Source: Pascua guehoae
Lineage: Eukaryota; Basidiomycota; Tremellomycetes; Trichosporonales; Trichosporonaceae
Direction of reading: 5' to 3'
Assembly: GCA_001600415.1 (NCBI GenBank)
Contig: BCJX01000006.1
Span: 441,606 to 505,605, forward strand
Length of the DNA stretch: 64,000 nt
The translations under genes and the position numbers were made by a program. Below are positions 35,463 to 46,400 of this stretch, piece by piece. The first letter of the stretch is position 1; each line of letters starts with the position of its first letter. The notes below the pieces were generated by a model that saw nothing but the letters and a program-made list of their open reading frames with translations, was not told the DNA's origin and did no database searches.

Positions 35463-37353
35463 GCGATGCGGGGAGTAGAGTGGCCGGGTCGGCTGCTCTG
35501 TATCTTCTGTAGCCATAGGCTTTGTTGTATCATGCATGTTTGACGCTGCTGTGTTTTGCACGTGCTTGATTGCCCTGTTGCAGGTGGATCTGCCCTACTA
35601 GTACGTTTGTGGGCAGTAGCACGTAGCCAAAGATTTCCTGTTAGTTGTGTTCAGCTAGGTGTCAGTTGAATGGGCATTGACTTTGCTGGTGTTTCGTACT
35701 GGCCGGTTTCTAGTTAGGGCTGGTTACTGTAACAGAAGATGCTCGCCTCTGCAGTTTGCCAACCGAGCCACCTAACCACAACACTCGTCTCGAACGCCTT
35801 GCATGCACAAACCTCAACACGTTCTTTGCAACACGGCCACTTTATATGCCTTCTTGATTTCTTTGCACAGCTCCGCACTAGTGCCCTGCCCCGACACCTC
35901 CGTGGTTCGCCAGCACCCAAGCGGGACATTGGATGGTGGCGAAGATGGATCCGAGTATGTTGGTGGCTTGAGCTGCAAGCACAGATAACTCTCAAGAAGC
36001 TCTCTCTCCGGTGTGGCTTGCTGTGTTGCACTTCGGAGCAGTTGTGTGATTGCAAGCCGGCCGTATCCACCCGTGCAGGCACGCAGGATGGCAGTGGAAC
36101 ATGCCAAGGAGGGCCTGAGGATGCCTTCAGAACATCTGGCCTGGTGCCTCGTGCAAATGCGTGAGAACAAGCGGCCATGTAAAGTGGGGTGACAAATAAT
36201 GAAGCAACCAACACCAAAAAACGCCCCCTTTCATGGCGGTAGGGGCAATGTGACCAATCACAAGGGACACGGCGTCGCAGATTGTCATGAAACTGCATTC
36301 TTTGTTACGTAAAGTTGGGTTTCTAATAAACATTATAACAGCCTTCCATTTAAGAACCACGTGTGAATTGTTCAGGGTCTTGTCCCGTTGCGACGCCATT
36401 GCGCGATGAGGCGCGTCGAATGTACCCAACGCGCAACACAGGCACTGACCGCCGCACTGGGCGGGGCAGCCTGCAGCCTGCGAGCTGGAGGAGGGATTCA
36501 ATTTGCCCTGGTCCCTGGGGAATGGGTTGAAATGGGTTCATGAACCCATGGGTCATGTCACGGCAAACGTTGTAATCCAATTACGATTGGCCAGCCCTCT
36601 CATCCAAAGGTGGTAAAACAAGGAAACAACACTCTCCGCTACCACCACCAGTGTGCCCTGCACCTCGGCAGCACGGTAGCTTCTCTGCCTAGCACCAACA
36701 AACGATCACACCCGCCAAAAACATCCCAGACCGCAACAACCTCCCGTTTCTCTCCACCTTTTCCACCTTCCTCGTGGCCTCCCTCTTGCCTCTCCTTTCC
36801 TCTCCCCCTTTCCCCTTCGCCCCCTCCTCACCACTGTCACTCGTTTCTCCTTTCTTCTTTCCCATTTCCCCCTTTTTTTCGCCGCTCGTCTCCGCCCCTC
36901 AAGCCCAAGTAAGTAAACACATTCGCATGCTTTACCCCGCCGCTCCGATCCACACTGGGCCCCTTCCCTCATCGGTCCAAGCGTTACCTCTGCCAGCTGT
37001 CGGTCGGAACGCCCCGTTTCCATCACACTACTCGCAGTCAACTACCGCTCGCTCGCTCGCACGCACGCACGCACACATTCACTCCGCCTCTTCATCCTTT
37101 AACTGACTGTTCGTTCAGCAGTACGCTCAACCCAACCAACCCCCACCACTCTGGCGAAACCTCTCCTCACCCCTTTGAGTAGAGCAGCGCCCACATTAGA
37201 CTCCCGCCTCCACCCGTCCCGGCCCACCGATCACTTCACATTTAGTGGCCAACACTTCTTCCTTCGTCCATCACTCCCGTCTGCGTTCACGTCCACGCAT
37301 ACACCAACAACAGTCGCCACGCCGCCCGGGCTCTGGGCGACACCGCCGCCGAG
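35463..37353. other. Long 5' region of the NUM1 gene
   Basis: About 1.9 kb. It contains a block (36181-36312) related in word order to 33671-33757, a tgggttcatgaaccca palindrome near 36533-36548, a C/T-rich stretch (36720-36900), and a probable 5' UTR intron 36909-37118 with donor gtaagtaaac, branch aactgac and acceptor gttcag. No protein-coding gene was found. Confidence 0.55.
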
Positions 37354-40300
37354 ATGGACGACCCATTCAACTCTCGGCCCATCGCTAGCCCCGAGGGGCG
37401 CAAGCAGCGCTCACGCCGCGATGTGCCGCACTCGATCAAGGTACCGCCAGCAAACTCCCTTGTCCCATCAGTCTCTCTGCCACGCACACCCGATCCAGAC
37501 ATTGTGACGGCCGACCTCAATGCGTCCACACTCCGCACCAGGCTTCAGGCGCTCCTGGAGTACAAGACAAGCCAGGTGCAGATGGTCGGCGCCATGGGCG
37601 AGCGTGTTCTGCGCCAACAGAACGAGCTCGAAGAACGTATCCAGGCTCTCCAGGAAATGGACAGTGATGGTGAAGAGATTGGAGAGGACACTATGATCAG
37701 GCTTCTTGATTTGCAAGAGGCGATGAAGGACTGGGACTCGGACAATCAAGGAATCATGCGGGAAATCCAGGCGGGAACTGTGAGCACATCCAAGAGACAT
37801 CGACGTGTGCTTACCATTAGCTCCTTGAAAGCGGCAGTACCCAGCCAGTTGGTGGCCCAACCACACCTGGCAGGCCTGGCGAATCCACACCAGCCCCAAG
37901 CACATTAACACGCCGGCAACGCAATGCTGTCCAGCACCGTGCAATGGACATGGAGTTTGCCACCGAGATTGGCCAAAACCTCTTGACAGAGGTTCGCCGA
38001 TTGCAAGTCCTTGTCAACGAGCGTGATCGTGCCCTCGCCCAATGCGCGGAAGACAAGGAGAACTGGGAGGTGGAGCGCGAAAGCCTCATCGCCGCTGGCA
38101 AAACCTCCGATAGCACAGCAGGTGAGCAACCTTGGTGTTCACAACCGCTGACAGCTCGCAGAGCGCTACAAGGATGACAACTGGAACCTCGAGGTCAACC
38201 TGCAAGAGCTTCGTTCGTCCCACGCCGAGATGCAAGCGCAGTACACAAAGGTGTCTGCCGAGCAGAGCCGTCTCAACAAGACTGTCTTGGCTCTTCGTGA
38301 AGCTGCCGAGACGTACAAGTCGGACGCCGAAAGGAACGCTCAGCTTATCGAGGAGATGAAGGCAAAGCACGAAACGGACATGGCCCAGGCGCGCAAGGCC
38401 ACCGCAGGTCTGACCCGGGACAAGAGCGACCTTGTTGCTGAACTCCACGCTGAGCGCAATCGTCAAACTGCCCTGCGATCTCGCGTGTCGCGCGCCAGCC
38501 CTGCCATTCGTCTTGCTGACGACGACGAGCCCGAGGATGAGGAAGACGTATTCAATCCTTTAGCTTCGGCCCGCAAGCGCCCTGGCTTTGACGCCAATGA
38601 CAACGCCTTGTCTCCATCGCAGCTCTACGCCTCCGACTTTGACTCGCCCACCAGCACCCCGTCCAAGTCTTACACGCGCTCGCCCCTGGGTGAAATCTCC
38701 TACGTCAACGAGGTTGAAGACCTCCGTGACCAACTCTCCAAGGCTCAGGCAGAAATCGCCGAGCTCAAATCTGGCAAGAATGAGCACCAGATTGACGAGT
38801 TTGGCCGCGTCTCGGGCGACGTCGATGACAGCACCGTCCGTGCCTCCACTGGTAGCAAGACGCCAACACGCAGCCGCCGTGGCCGCGGCCGCGGCGGATT
38901 TGGTGGCACTCTTGGTCGCAAGGCTGGACCCCGTGTGCTGTCTGGCATGAGCACATCCTCCACTGCCGACCACAGCTTCAGCTCGACCAAGTCTGGCACT
39001 CCTGACCTTCTTCGCGAACGCGAATTGAACGACTCGCCATCAGAGCCAGACACCGCCTATCCGCTCTCCAACCGCAATTCCATGGTTGTTGGTGAATCCC
39101 TCGGAGACGTTCTGGGCGACATGAATGGTGACGATGACATTGGACAAGACGACATTGGACAAGATGACATTGGACAGTCGCTTGATGACGAGACCTCGAT
39201 TGCGGACCGCTCCTTCGCCCACCACCGCAGCATTTCAGACGCGAGCACCGTTACCACTGGCTTCTCTGACGACTACGACACTGCTACCGAGGTCGGAGGA
39301 CACTCGCGTGGGCCATCAGATGGCAGTGATGCCATGCACGCGACATCATTAGGCGCCGAACTGGGAGGGGCAAACTATGCCGACGCGAGTATTATGACAG
39401 ACGTCCAAACCCCAACAGTGGCGTCGTGGCAGCCGAGGGGCACCGACTCTGACAGCACACCTCAAACGGGCACCGCTTCCCTCCCCGTTCCTGGTTCGCC
39501 CATTTCGACCGCCGAGGACTTCCGCACCGGCGACGAAGGCGACACGACCGACTTCTACGACTTTGAGGACGCGCCCGAGACTGTCGGCGGCCGCACGCCC
39601 GTTCAGACGTCTTCCGAGCTCCCAACCGACACTGAAGCGTGGGCAACGGCCACCGCTGGCGACTCGAGCGCAGGCGAAGATGATAGCGACGACGAGGTTG
39701 CCACCCGTCGCTTACTTGGCATGCCTTTGGCTCTGGGCTTCGGCAGCGCAGCAGCAGCAGCAGCTGGTGGATGGGCTGCCAACCGCCGCGTGGCCCGTGT
39801 TAGCTCCGCACGCTCCGTTCCTGCGGCCGCGCAGATGCAGGAGCGCGTCGTCGAGAAGATTGTCGAGGTTCCCGTGGGCCGCATTGTCGAGAAAGAGGTC
39901 ATCAAGGAGGTCATCAAGGAAGTCATCGTCGAAAAGCCCGTTGACCGAATTGTTGAGAAGGAGATCATCAAAGAGGTCATCGTCGAGGTGCCCGTCGACC
40001 GCATTGTCGAAAAGGAGGTCATCAAGGAAGTCTTTGTCGATCGCCCCGTTGACCGTGAGGTTGAAAAGGAAGTCATCAAGGAGGTCCAGGTCTTCGTTGA
40101 CCGTCCCGTCGACCGCGAGGTGGAAAAGGAGGTCATCAAAGAGGTTCAGGTCTTTGTTGACCGCCCTGTCGATCGCATTGTGGAGAAGGAGGTCATCAAA
40201 GAAGTACGAGTCTTCGTTGACCGCCCAGTCGACCGCATCGTGGAAAAGGAAGTCATCAAGGAGGTCTTTGTGGACCGCCCAGTCGACCGCGAAGTCGAAA

Positions 40301-42989
40301 AGATTGTCTACGTCGACCGCCCATTCGAAACGATCGTTCACGTCGACCGTCCTGTGGAGACGATTGTGGAGAAGGAGGTTATTGTCGAAAGGCCCGTCGA
40401 GGTTATCGTCGAGAAAATCGTCGAGAAGCCAGTCGAGGTTATCGTCGAGAAGATTGTGGAGAAGACGGTCGAGGTCGAGAAGATTGTCGAGGTCCCCAAG
40501 GAGGTCTTTGTCGATCGCGTCGTCGAAAAGATTGTCGAACGCGAGGTCGAGGTCCCCAAGATTGTCGAGGTTGAAAAGATCGTCGAGAAGATCGTCGAGG
40601 TCCCCGTCAACGTCGAAAAGGAACGCTTTGTCGAGAAAATCGTCGAAAAGGAGGTTCCCGTCGACCGCATTGTCGAGGTTCCTGTCGAGGTCGAAAAGAT
40701 TGTCGAAAAGGTCGTCGAGGTGCCCAAAGAGGTCATCGTGGACCGTGTCGTCGAGAAGCGCGTCGAGGTGCCCGTGGAAGTTGAGCGCATCGTCGAGAAG
40801 ATTGTCGAGGTGCCGGTCGAGAAGATTGTGGAGAGGGAGGTGCAAGTCGACCGCATCGTTGAGGTCGAAAAGATTGTGGAGAAGGAGGTCCAGGTCGACC
40901 GCATCGTCGAAGTCGAAAAGATTGTGGAGAGGGAGGTTCCTGTGGACCGGATTGTCGAGGTCGAAAAAATCGTGGAGAAGGAAGTCACCGTGGACCGCAT
41001 CGTGGAGGTGCCAGTCGAGCGGATTGTGGAGAGGGAGAAGATTGTCGAGGTGCCAGTTGAGCGTATTGTGGAGAAGATTGTCGAAGTGCCGGCTAGGGCC
41101 CCTAGCCGCGCCGCCCTCGACGCTCCCACCGATGCCAGCGCTGCTCGCAGCGCCCCCGGGAGCCGCAGCGTCACACCAATTGCAGGCGCCAGCAACCGTC
41201 CTCCTGACCTCGGCTTCTTCCGCGTCACCCCCAATGCCAACTACGACTTCCTCAAGGCACCTCCTCCGCCTCGTCGCAAGAACTCGAACTCGTTTGTCGA
41301 AGCCGATGCGGCGCACGGCCTGCCACGGTCACGCGACCTGGGCGGATCTGCCTTGCTCACAGACGACGAACGCATGCCCCCACCGCCTTCTCCCATCAGC
41401 CCCGACAAGACGCGCCCGCCAATGATGAACCTCCCCCCTCCCCCCAGCATGCCACCACCCCCCAACGCACCTGTCAAGAAGATGTCTACTGTGCCAGCGC
41501 GACCAAAGTCGCCGGCTCCAGACGACTTTTTGGCGCGCGCCGCTTCTCCTGCCAGCGTGCACTCTCGGCGTCGCATGTCGAATCGCTCTGCGGCAGGCCG
41601 CGCTCCCAATGGCGCCATGGGACCACCGACTACGCTCGTGCGCCAGCCTTCACTTGGCAGCATGCGGTCCCAAGGCAAGACCAGCTACCACCGCGACCCG
41701 GATGCGTACGCCAAGTCGCGGGATACTGTCAAGCGCAGCGCGACCTATGTCATCAACGAACGCGAACGCAACGGACCAGACTTCATCTCGACCAGCTCCA
41801 GTGCATCCGACTTACCTCGCAACGCTTCATTCTCGTCTATGGACAGCGCCGCGCCCACAACAACGACACGTCCCGGTGCCGCGTCGCAGAACGCTACCGA
41901 CCCAACGACGATCCACGCTATTACGCAGACCATGATCGGCGAGTACCTGCACAAGTACACGCGCCGAACGATTGGTCGTGGCCTTTCCGACAACCGTCAT
42001 AAGCGCTTCTTCTGGGTGCACCCGTACACCAAGACCTTGTACTGGTCGCCACAGGACCCAGGCAGCAATGCCGCTACCGAGCAGAAGGCCAAGAGCGGTA
42101 AGTCGGATCATAATAACGTAGAGTGTAAAGCTAACGGCGCAGTGTTCATTCTCGGCCTCCGCGAGGTGGACGACGACAACCCGTCACCACCTGGACTGGC
42201 GGTCAAGAGCATTGTGGTCAGCACGTTAGAGCGCGAGATCCAGTTTACCGCCCCAACGATGGAGCGACACAAGCTGTGGATGGCTGCGCTGTCGTTTCTG
42301 TTGCAGCACCAGTCTCCAAAGGCCACCAACCCGGCCAACTTTGCGGCCCAGACGTCGAACAACGCAAACCGCGCCACTGTCGCCGGTGTCGGAGGAGCAA
42401 TGGGCACAATGGGCGGATCAACGCGGAATCTCAATTCCGCCGTCGACGAACATGGCGGGCTGCTTCAGTCGTCCACCTCCAAGTCACGCCTGAGTGTGCG
42501 CTCCCTCGGCTCGAACAGCGCGACCCCTCGCGCGTCGGCGGCTGGCGGTGGTCCAAACTACAACCGCCCAGCGTCATCGCTCTCGGGCCGCAAGCGTGCG
42601 GGTACGCCCGCGGACACGTACGTCCGGAACCACTCGGACCGCCACGCTGTGCCCCAGCCCGTCTTTGGCGGTCACCGCTACAAGGGCGCCTACAAGGGTG
42701 CACCGATCGCAACCGGCGTCGAGCGCGAGTACGACGTCGTGAGCCCCGACGAGGCAGAGGACGACCCTGACGAGAGCTTTGAGGGCCTTGACAATGTTAG
42801 GGGTGAGTCGAGCTGCATCATTCTCAACACCTGTCTGGAATACAAACTAACCCTCTAGCCTGCTGTGACGGACGTCACGTCGTTGGCGAGCCCCACATTC
42901 ACCGGAACCAGACGACGACGCCGCGCCCGCAGACGCCGTCGATCCGGTCACGCGCGAGCTCGATTTTCTCGACTGTTCGCCGCAACTAG
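37354..42989 (+). CDS. NUM1: NUM1/ApsA/Mcp5-type cortical anchor with PH domain
   Basis: Cell-cortex protein that anchors dynein and mitochondria and supports nuclear migration. Five exons: 37354-37779, 37821-38121, 38162-42097, 42143-42802 and 42859-42989, giving 1817 aa. The N-terminal ~400 residues include long coiled coils (ALLEYKTSQVQMVGAMGERV; ETYKSDAERNAQLIEEMKAK). A Ser/Asp-rich region follows, then about 415 residues (roughly 804-1219) of a charged repeat built from VEKIVEVPV, VDRIVEKEVIKEV and FVDRPVDR words. The Mcp5-type PH domain lies at about 1490-1610 (GEYLHKYTRRTIG, HKRFFWVHPYTKTLYW, REIQFTAPTMERHKLWM). The C-terminal part ends ACCDGRHVVGEPHIHRNQ and SIRSRASSIFSTVRRN. Coiled coil, central repeats and C-terminal PH are the family plan; the repeat itself differs from that in other species, as expected. 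Confidence 0.92.
39847..41093 (+). repeat. Coding VEK/VDR repeat region of NUM1
   Basis: Read in the gene's frame this is one long series of valine-charged words with period near 7-11 residues (EKIVEVPV, DRIVEKEVIKEV, FVDRPVDR). Codons vary between copies, so it is old or constrained at the protein level. Shadow ORFs of 300-620 aa in other frames come only from this regular composition. Confidence 0.93.
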
Positions 42990-43409
42990 GACCGAATTGA
43001 GCTGAAACGAACGGCCAGTGGTTCCTACGGCAATGGACAAAGACGAGTGGAATGAGATCGAGAGCTAGAGGTTTGGAGGTGGCCATGTTGCGCTAGCCGC
43101 ACATTGCCGGACATCCCGATGGTATTCCCCGCGCCACACGATGTGCACGCAGCCAACATGAGCCAGCGGAGATGCCGATGGACGATACCCCTGTACGACT
43201 ATGACCGTACGTACGCCCACGACCTAGGCTGCCTGCCTGCAGCATGCAGCACGTTACAGTACTGCCCCTTTTTTTTTACTAGCTTATTTATATATCGCGT
43301 ATCGCGTGCTAGTCATGCGTAAGCAGGAATGCCACGAATCTCATGTGCACCCATAGGTCAATTCCAGGCGACTGCATTCATTGCATCTACTACTGTATGG
43401 GAGACAAAG
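42990..43409. other. Intergenic region between convergent genes
   Basis: Shared 3' region of NUM1 and UGGT. It has a T9 run near 43268-43277 and an AT-richer patch tttatatatcgcgtatcgcg; no gene or RNA was recognised. Confidence 0.5.
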
Positions 43410-46400
43410 TTAGAGCTCGTCGTGCACGGGCTCCTCCGCGGCCTCGGTCTCAACCTCTGCCTGGGCTGGATCTGCATCCCTGGATGGCTCTGGCTCCTGC
43501 GCATCCTGGGGTGCCGCTTCGCCTGCCGGCGCAGCACGCTTCTCGGGCTCGGGCTCGCCCGGCGGGCTGCCCGCAAGGTCGTCGACGTTACCCGCCAACG
43601 CCCCGCCGTCCGTCTCGAGCGTCGCGGCAAACGCGGCAATCTCGCGGTCGTAGCTGTCCCACTCTGGAATCTGGCGTGCTCGCACCAGCTTGGGCTCCTT
43701 TGTGAGTGGGTTCTGGCACAGGTCGACTGTGGTGTGAGCCATGGTGCAACGAATCAGAGTCGAGCTGAAACTTTGGAGCATTCTACAGCTCGCCCATACA
43801 CTTCCTCGACCATGTTGACTCACTCGTCTTGGCCCGTGCGAGGCTCTCGTCACTGCACCACGTCTGGCACCAGAGCCAGTCCTGGTCAAGTGTGAAGATC
43901 GGGAGCGTGCGCTGCATAGAGTTGGGCAAGTCCTGGTCGAGGTTGGCGAGCGAACCGGGGTCGGCCGAGAGGGCTTGGTACGTCCCGCGGAGACGGTCGC
44001 CGGCGGCAACCTGGCGGAAGCGCTTCAAGTCGACAACGTACAGCGCCGAAATGTGGTATGGCCGTCCCTGCAGTTCCTTCTTCCAGTACCCTGGCGTGTC
44101 AGCTCAGCCCAACAGACTGTGAGGCAACGAACCCGTCTTCCAGAAGCGGAAACCTTCCATCTCGGTACGGTCGTCGCCCATAGGAGGGTAGCCGTAGACG
44201 TGGTCATGGAGGTCGACCTCGACGAGCTCGTTCATATCCACGCGCACAATCTGGTCGGCGTCGACGAAAATGACCTTGTCCAGGTCCATGGGGAAGAGCA
44301 CGTCGAGGAACAGAATCTTGTACGCCCAGATGATGCGCTGCTTTTCCGTCTGCGCGCGCAGCCAATGCGGCCACTTGTACGTCACGAGCTCGTATTCGAA
44401 GCCATACTCCTTGGCGAGATGCGGGATAAATTTCTAGGGTGAGCTACGAATACGGCAATATTAGCTCACGAGGAAAGTGGGCGACAGGAAGTTTTCGATA
44501 AACCAGAACTTGACGCTGTGCTTGGTGTGCTTCATGACACTGAGAATCATGATCGAGGCGAAACGCTACCGTCAGCGCTGTACTCTTCTGAAACCTACCT
44601 CGTAGAGAAGACCAGACGCGACCGTGAAGATGTTGATATCAGCGTGACGCGACTTGGGCTTTGATGGCGTCAAGCCGAGCATGGACTTCATCCTGGAGAG
44701 TTAGAGGTCGCAGAAGAGTAGCAGGACAACTCACTTTGATACGATAGCATGTGAGGTCGACTCCTGCTCCGGCTCAACCTCCAGCACATCTGCGAGCTCC
44801 ATGCCATCCCGGCGAGCAAAACGAGGGAAGAGGGGCTGAGCATCAAGTGACGCGACGGTGATTGTCGCCCCAGCCTCCTGGACAGTCGGGCTGTCCCACC
44901 CATCCGCACCAGCACTCTCGAGCTCATAAACTTCCTGCCCGCGCCCGGGGCGGATCGACAGGTCATACACACCCGGCGTCGCTTTGAACTGGAAGTAACC
45001 GAGATTGGCCATGACCTGCGTATCGGAAACGACGTGGTCACCACTCTTAAGCTGCAGTTGCAGGCCACGTGGAGGGGCGGAACTTTGCTCGCGCGCATGT
45101 CCGTCAATCGAAAGCTGCTTCAGGTCGAAGAGGACGTGCGTCGGCTCGTACAGGCGGCCGAGGACAAGGTTGTCCAGATCGAGAGGCGACTCCTTGGGCC
45201 GCAAAATCCAGGTCGAGGGTGACTCCATGCTCAGAGTAAAGATGGGGCTTGAGGGAAGATCGTTGAAGGTGACGGCTGAGCCGACCTCGTTGCCGTCGAC
45301 GTCGAAATTGAGCGTCCATGGGAGCGCAGAGCGGTAGAACCGCTTTACAGAGAGCTGGTTGTCAGCGTGCACAGTTTGAAGTTGCCCTTACCTCCTTCGC
45401 CGTGAGATCCGGATCAAGATAAACTGTGATTGAAACATGCTCAATACGCGACAGGAGCTGAGTAGGTTAACATCGACCGAGAGCAGTGGACCTGCCTTCA
45501 GGAGACCAGACCAGCGCTGAGCGAGCTCGGAGATGGGGTTGACGATGACCGCGACGTGGATGAGCGCCGTCTCTGGGTTACCAATAGTGAATGAACTAGG
45601 CGTTAGCAGGCTTCTCTATCGGACCAAGATCCTTACATGTCACCATCGTCCAGCTGTTCGTACTGGCGTCCTCGTGGCCGCGGAGGTGGCATGAAAATGC
45701 CCTCAGCGCCACGCGGCATGTACGACGAGGCGATGATCGACGACGTGGCCGAAATGAGGTCTGCCAAAGCAGAGCTGCGCGGGTTAGAACCAATGCTGTG
45801 ATCTGGGAACCCACCGGTTGAAAGCAGCGAGATCTTCATGGAATGTGCGGACGAGGTGGATGACGGGGTGTACGCGCTTGGCAAGCTCGTACTGTTCCAG
45901 CGCGTTGATGTCCTCTGGAGAAAAGTCCTTTGCAGTGATGGGGCCAATGAGCTATTCAGTCAGTCGGACTCTACAGCACCGCCGCAAAACAAACAACTCA
46001 CGCGGCCGTTGACAAGAAGATGGGGCTTCGAGTTGCCCAGCTTGAGGCGGTCAGCGACGACCGTTCCCGCCTGCCAGAAAGCGGCAGCCTCGGCCTTGTC
46101 CGCGGCGCTCCACTGTGAGGCGGTGAACTCGTTGAGTGGAGGCTCGGACTCGGTTTCGCTCTCGCCGTCCGCGCCAGCTTGCTGGGTATCGTCTGCATCG
46201 TCCTCGACGATCTTTCCAGCCTTTATTGTCTCGGCCTGGCGCTTGTCCACGAGGTCCAGTTCGTCCAGCGTTTCGTCAAGGTTCACGTGGGCCAGCGAGT
46301 CTGATGCCATGAGTTGGTACAGAGTTGTGGACAGGCGGTACTCGGGGTTGACGGCCGACAGGGTGGGAACGTGGACGAAGCCTAGGCGGTACGAGCAACC

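Noticed and set aside
36533..36548. tgggttcatgaaccca as a tRNA T-arm/B box
   Set aside because: It is a simple palindrome; no acceptor, D or anticodon stems fit around it.
39563..41425. 620-aa ORF on the + strand and 534-aa ORF on the - strand over the NUM1 repeat
   Set aside because: Both come from the regular codon composition of the charged repeat; they lack splice context and family features, while the NUM1 frame joins recognised coiled-coil and PH domains.
43268..43277. T run as a Pol III terminator of an unseen RNA gene
   Set aside because: No A/B boxes or foldable RNA upstream were found.
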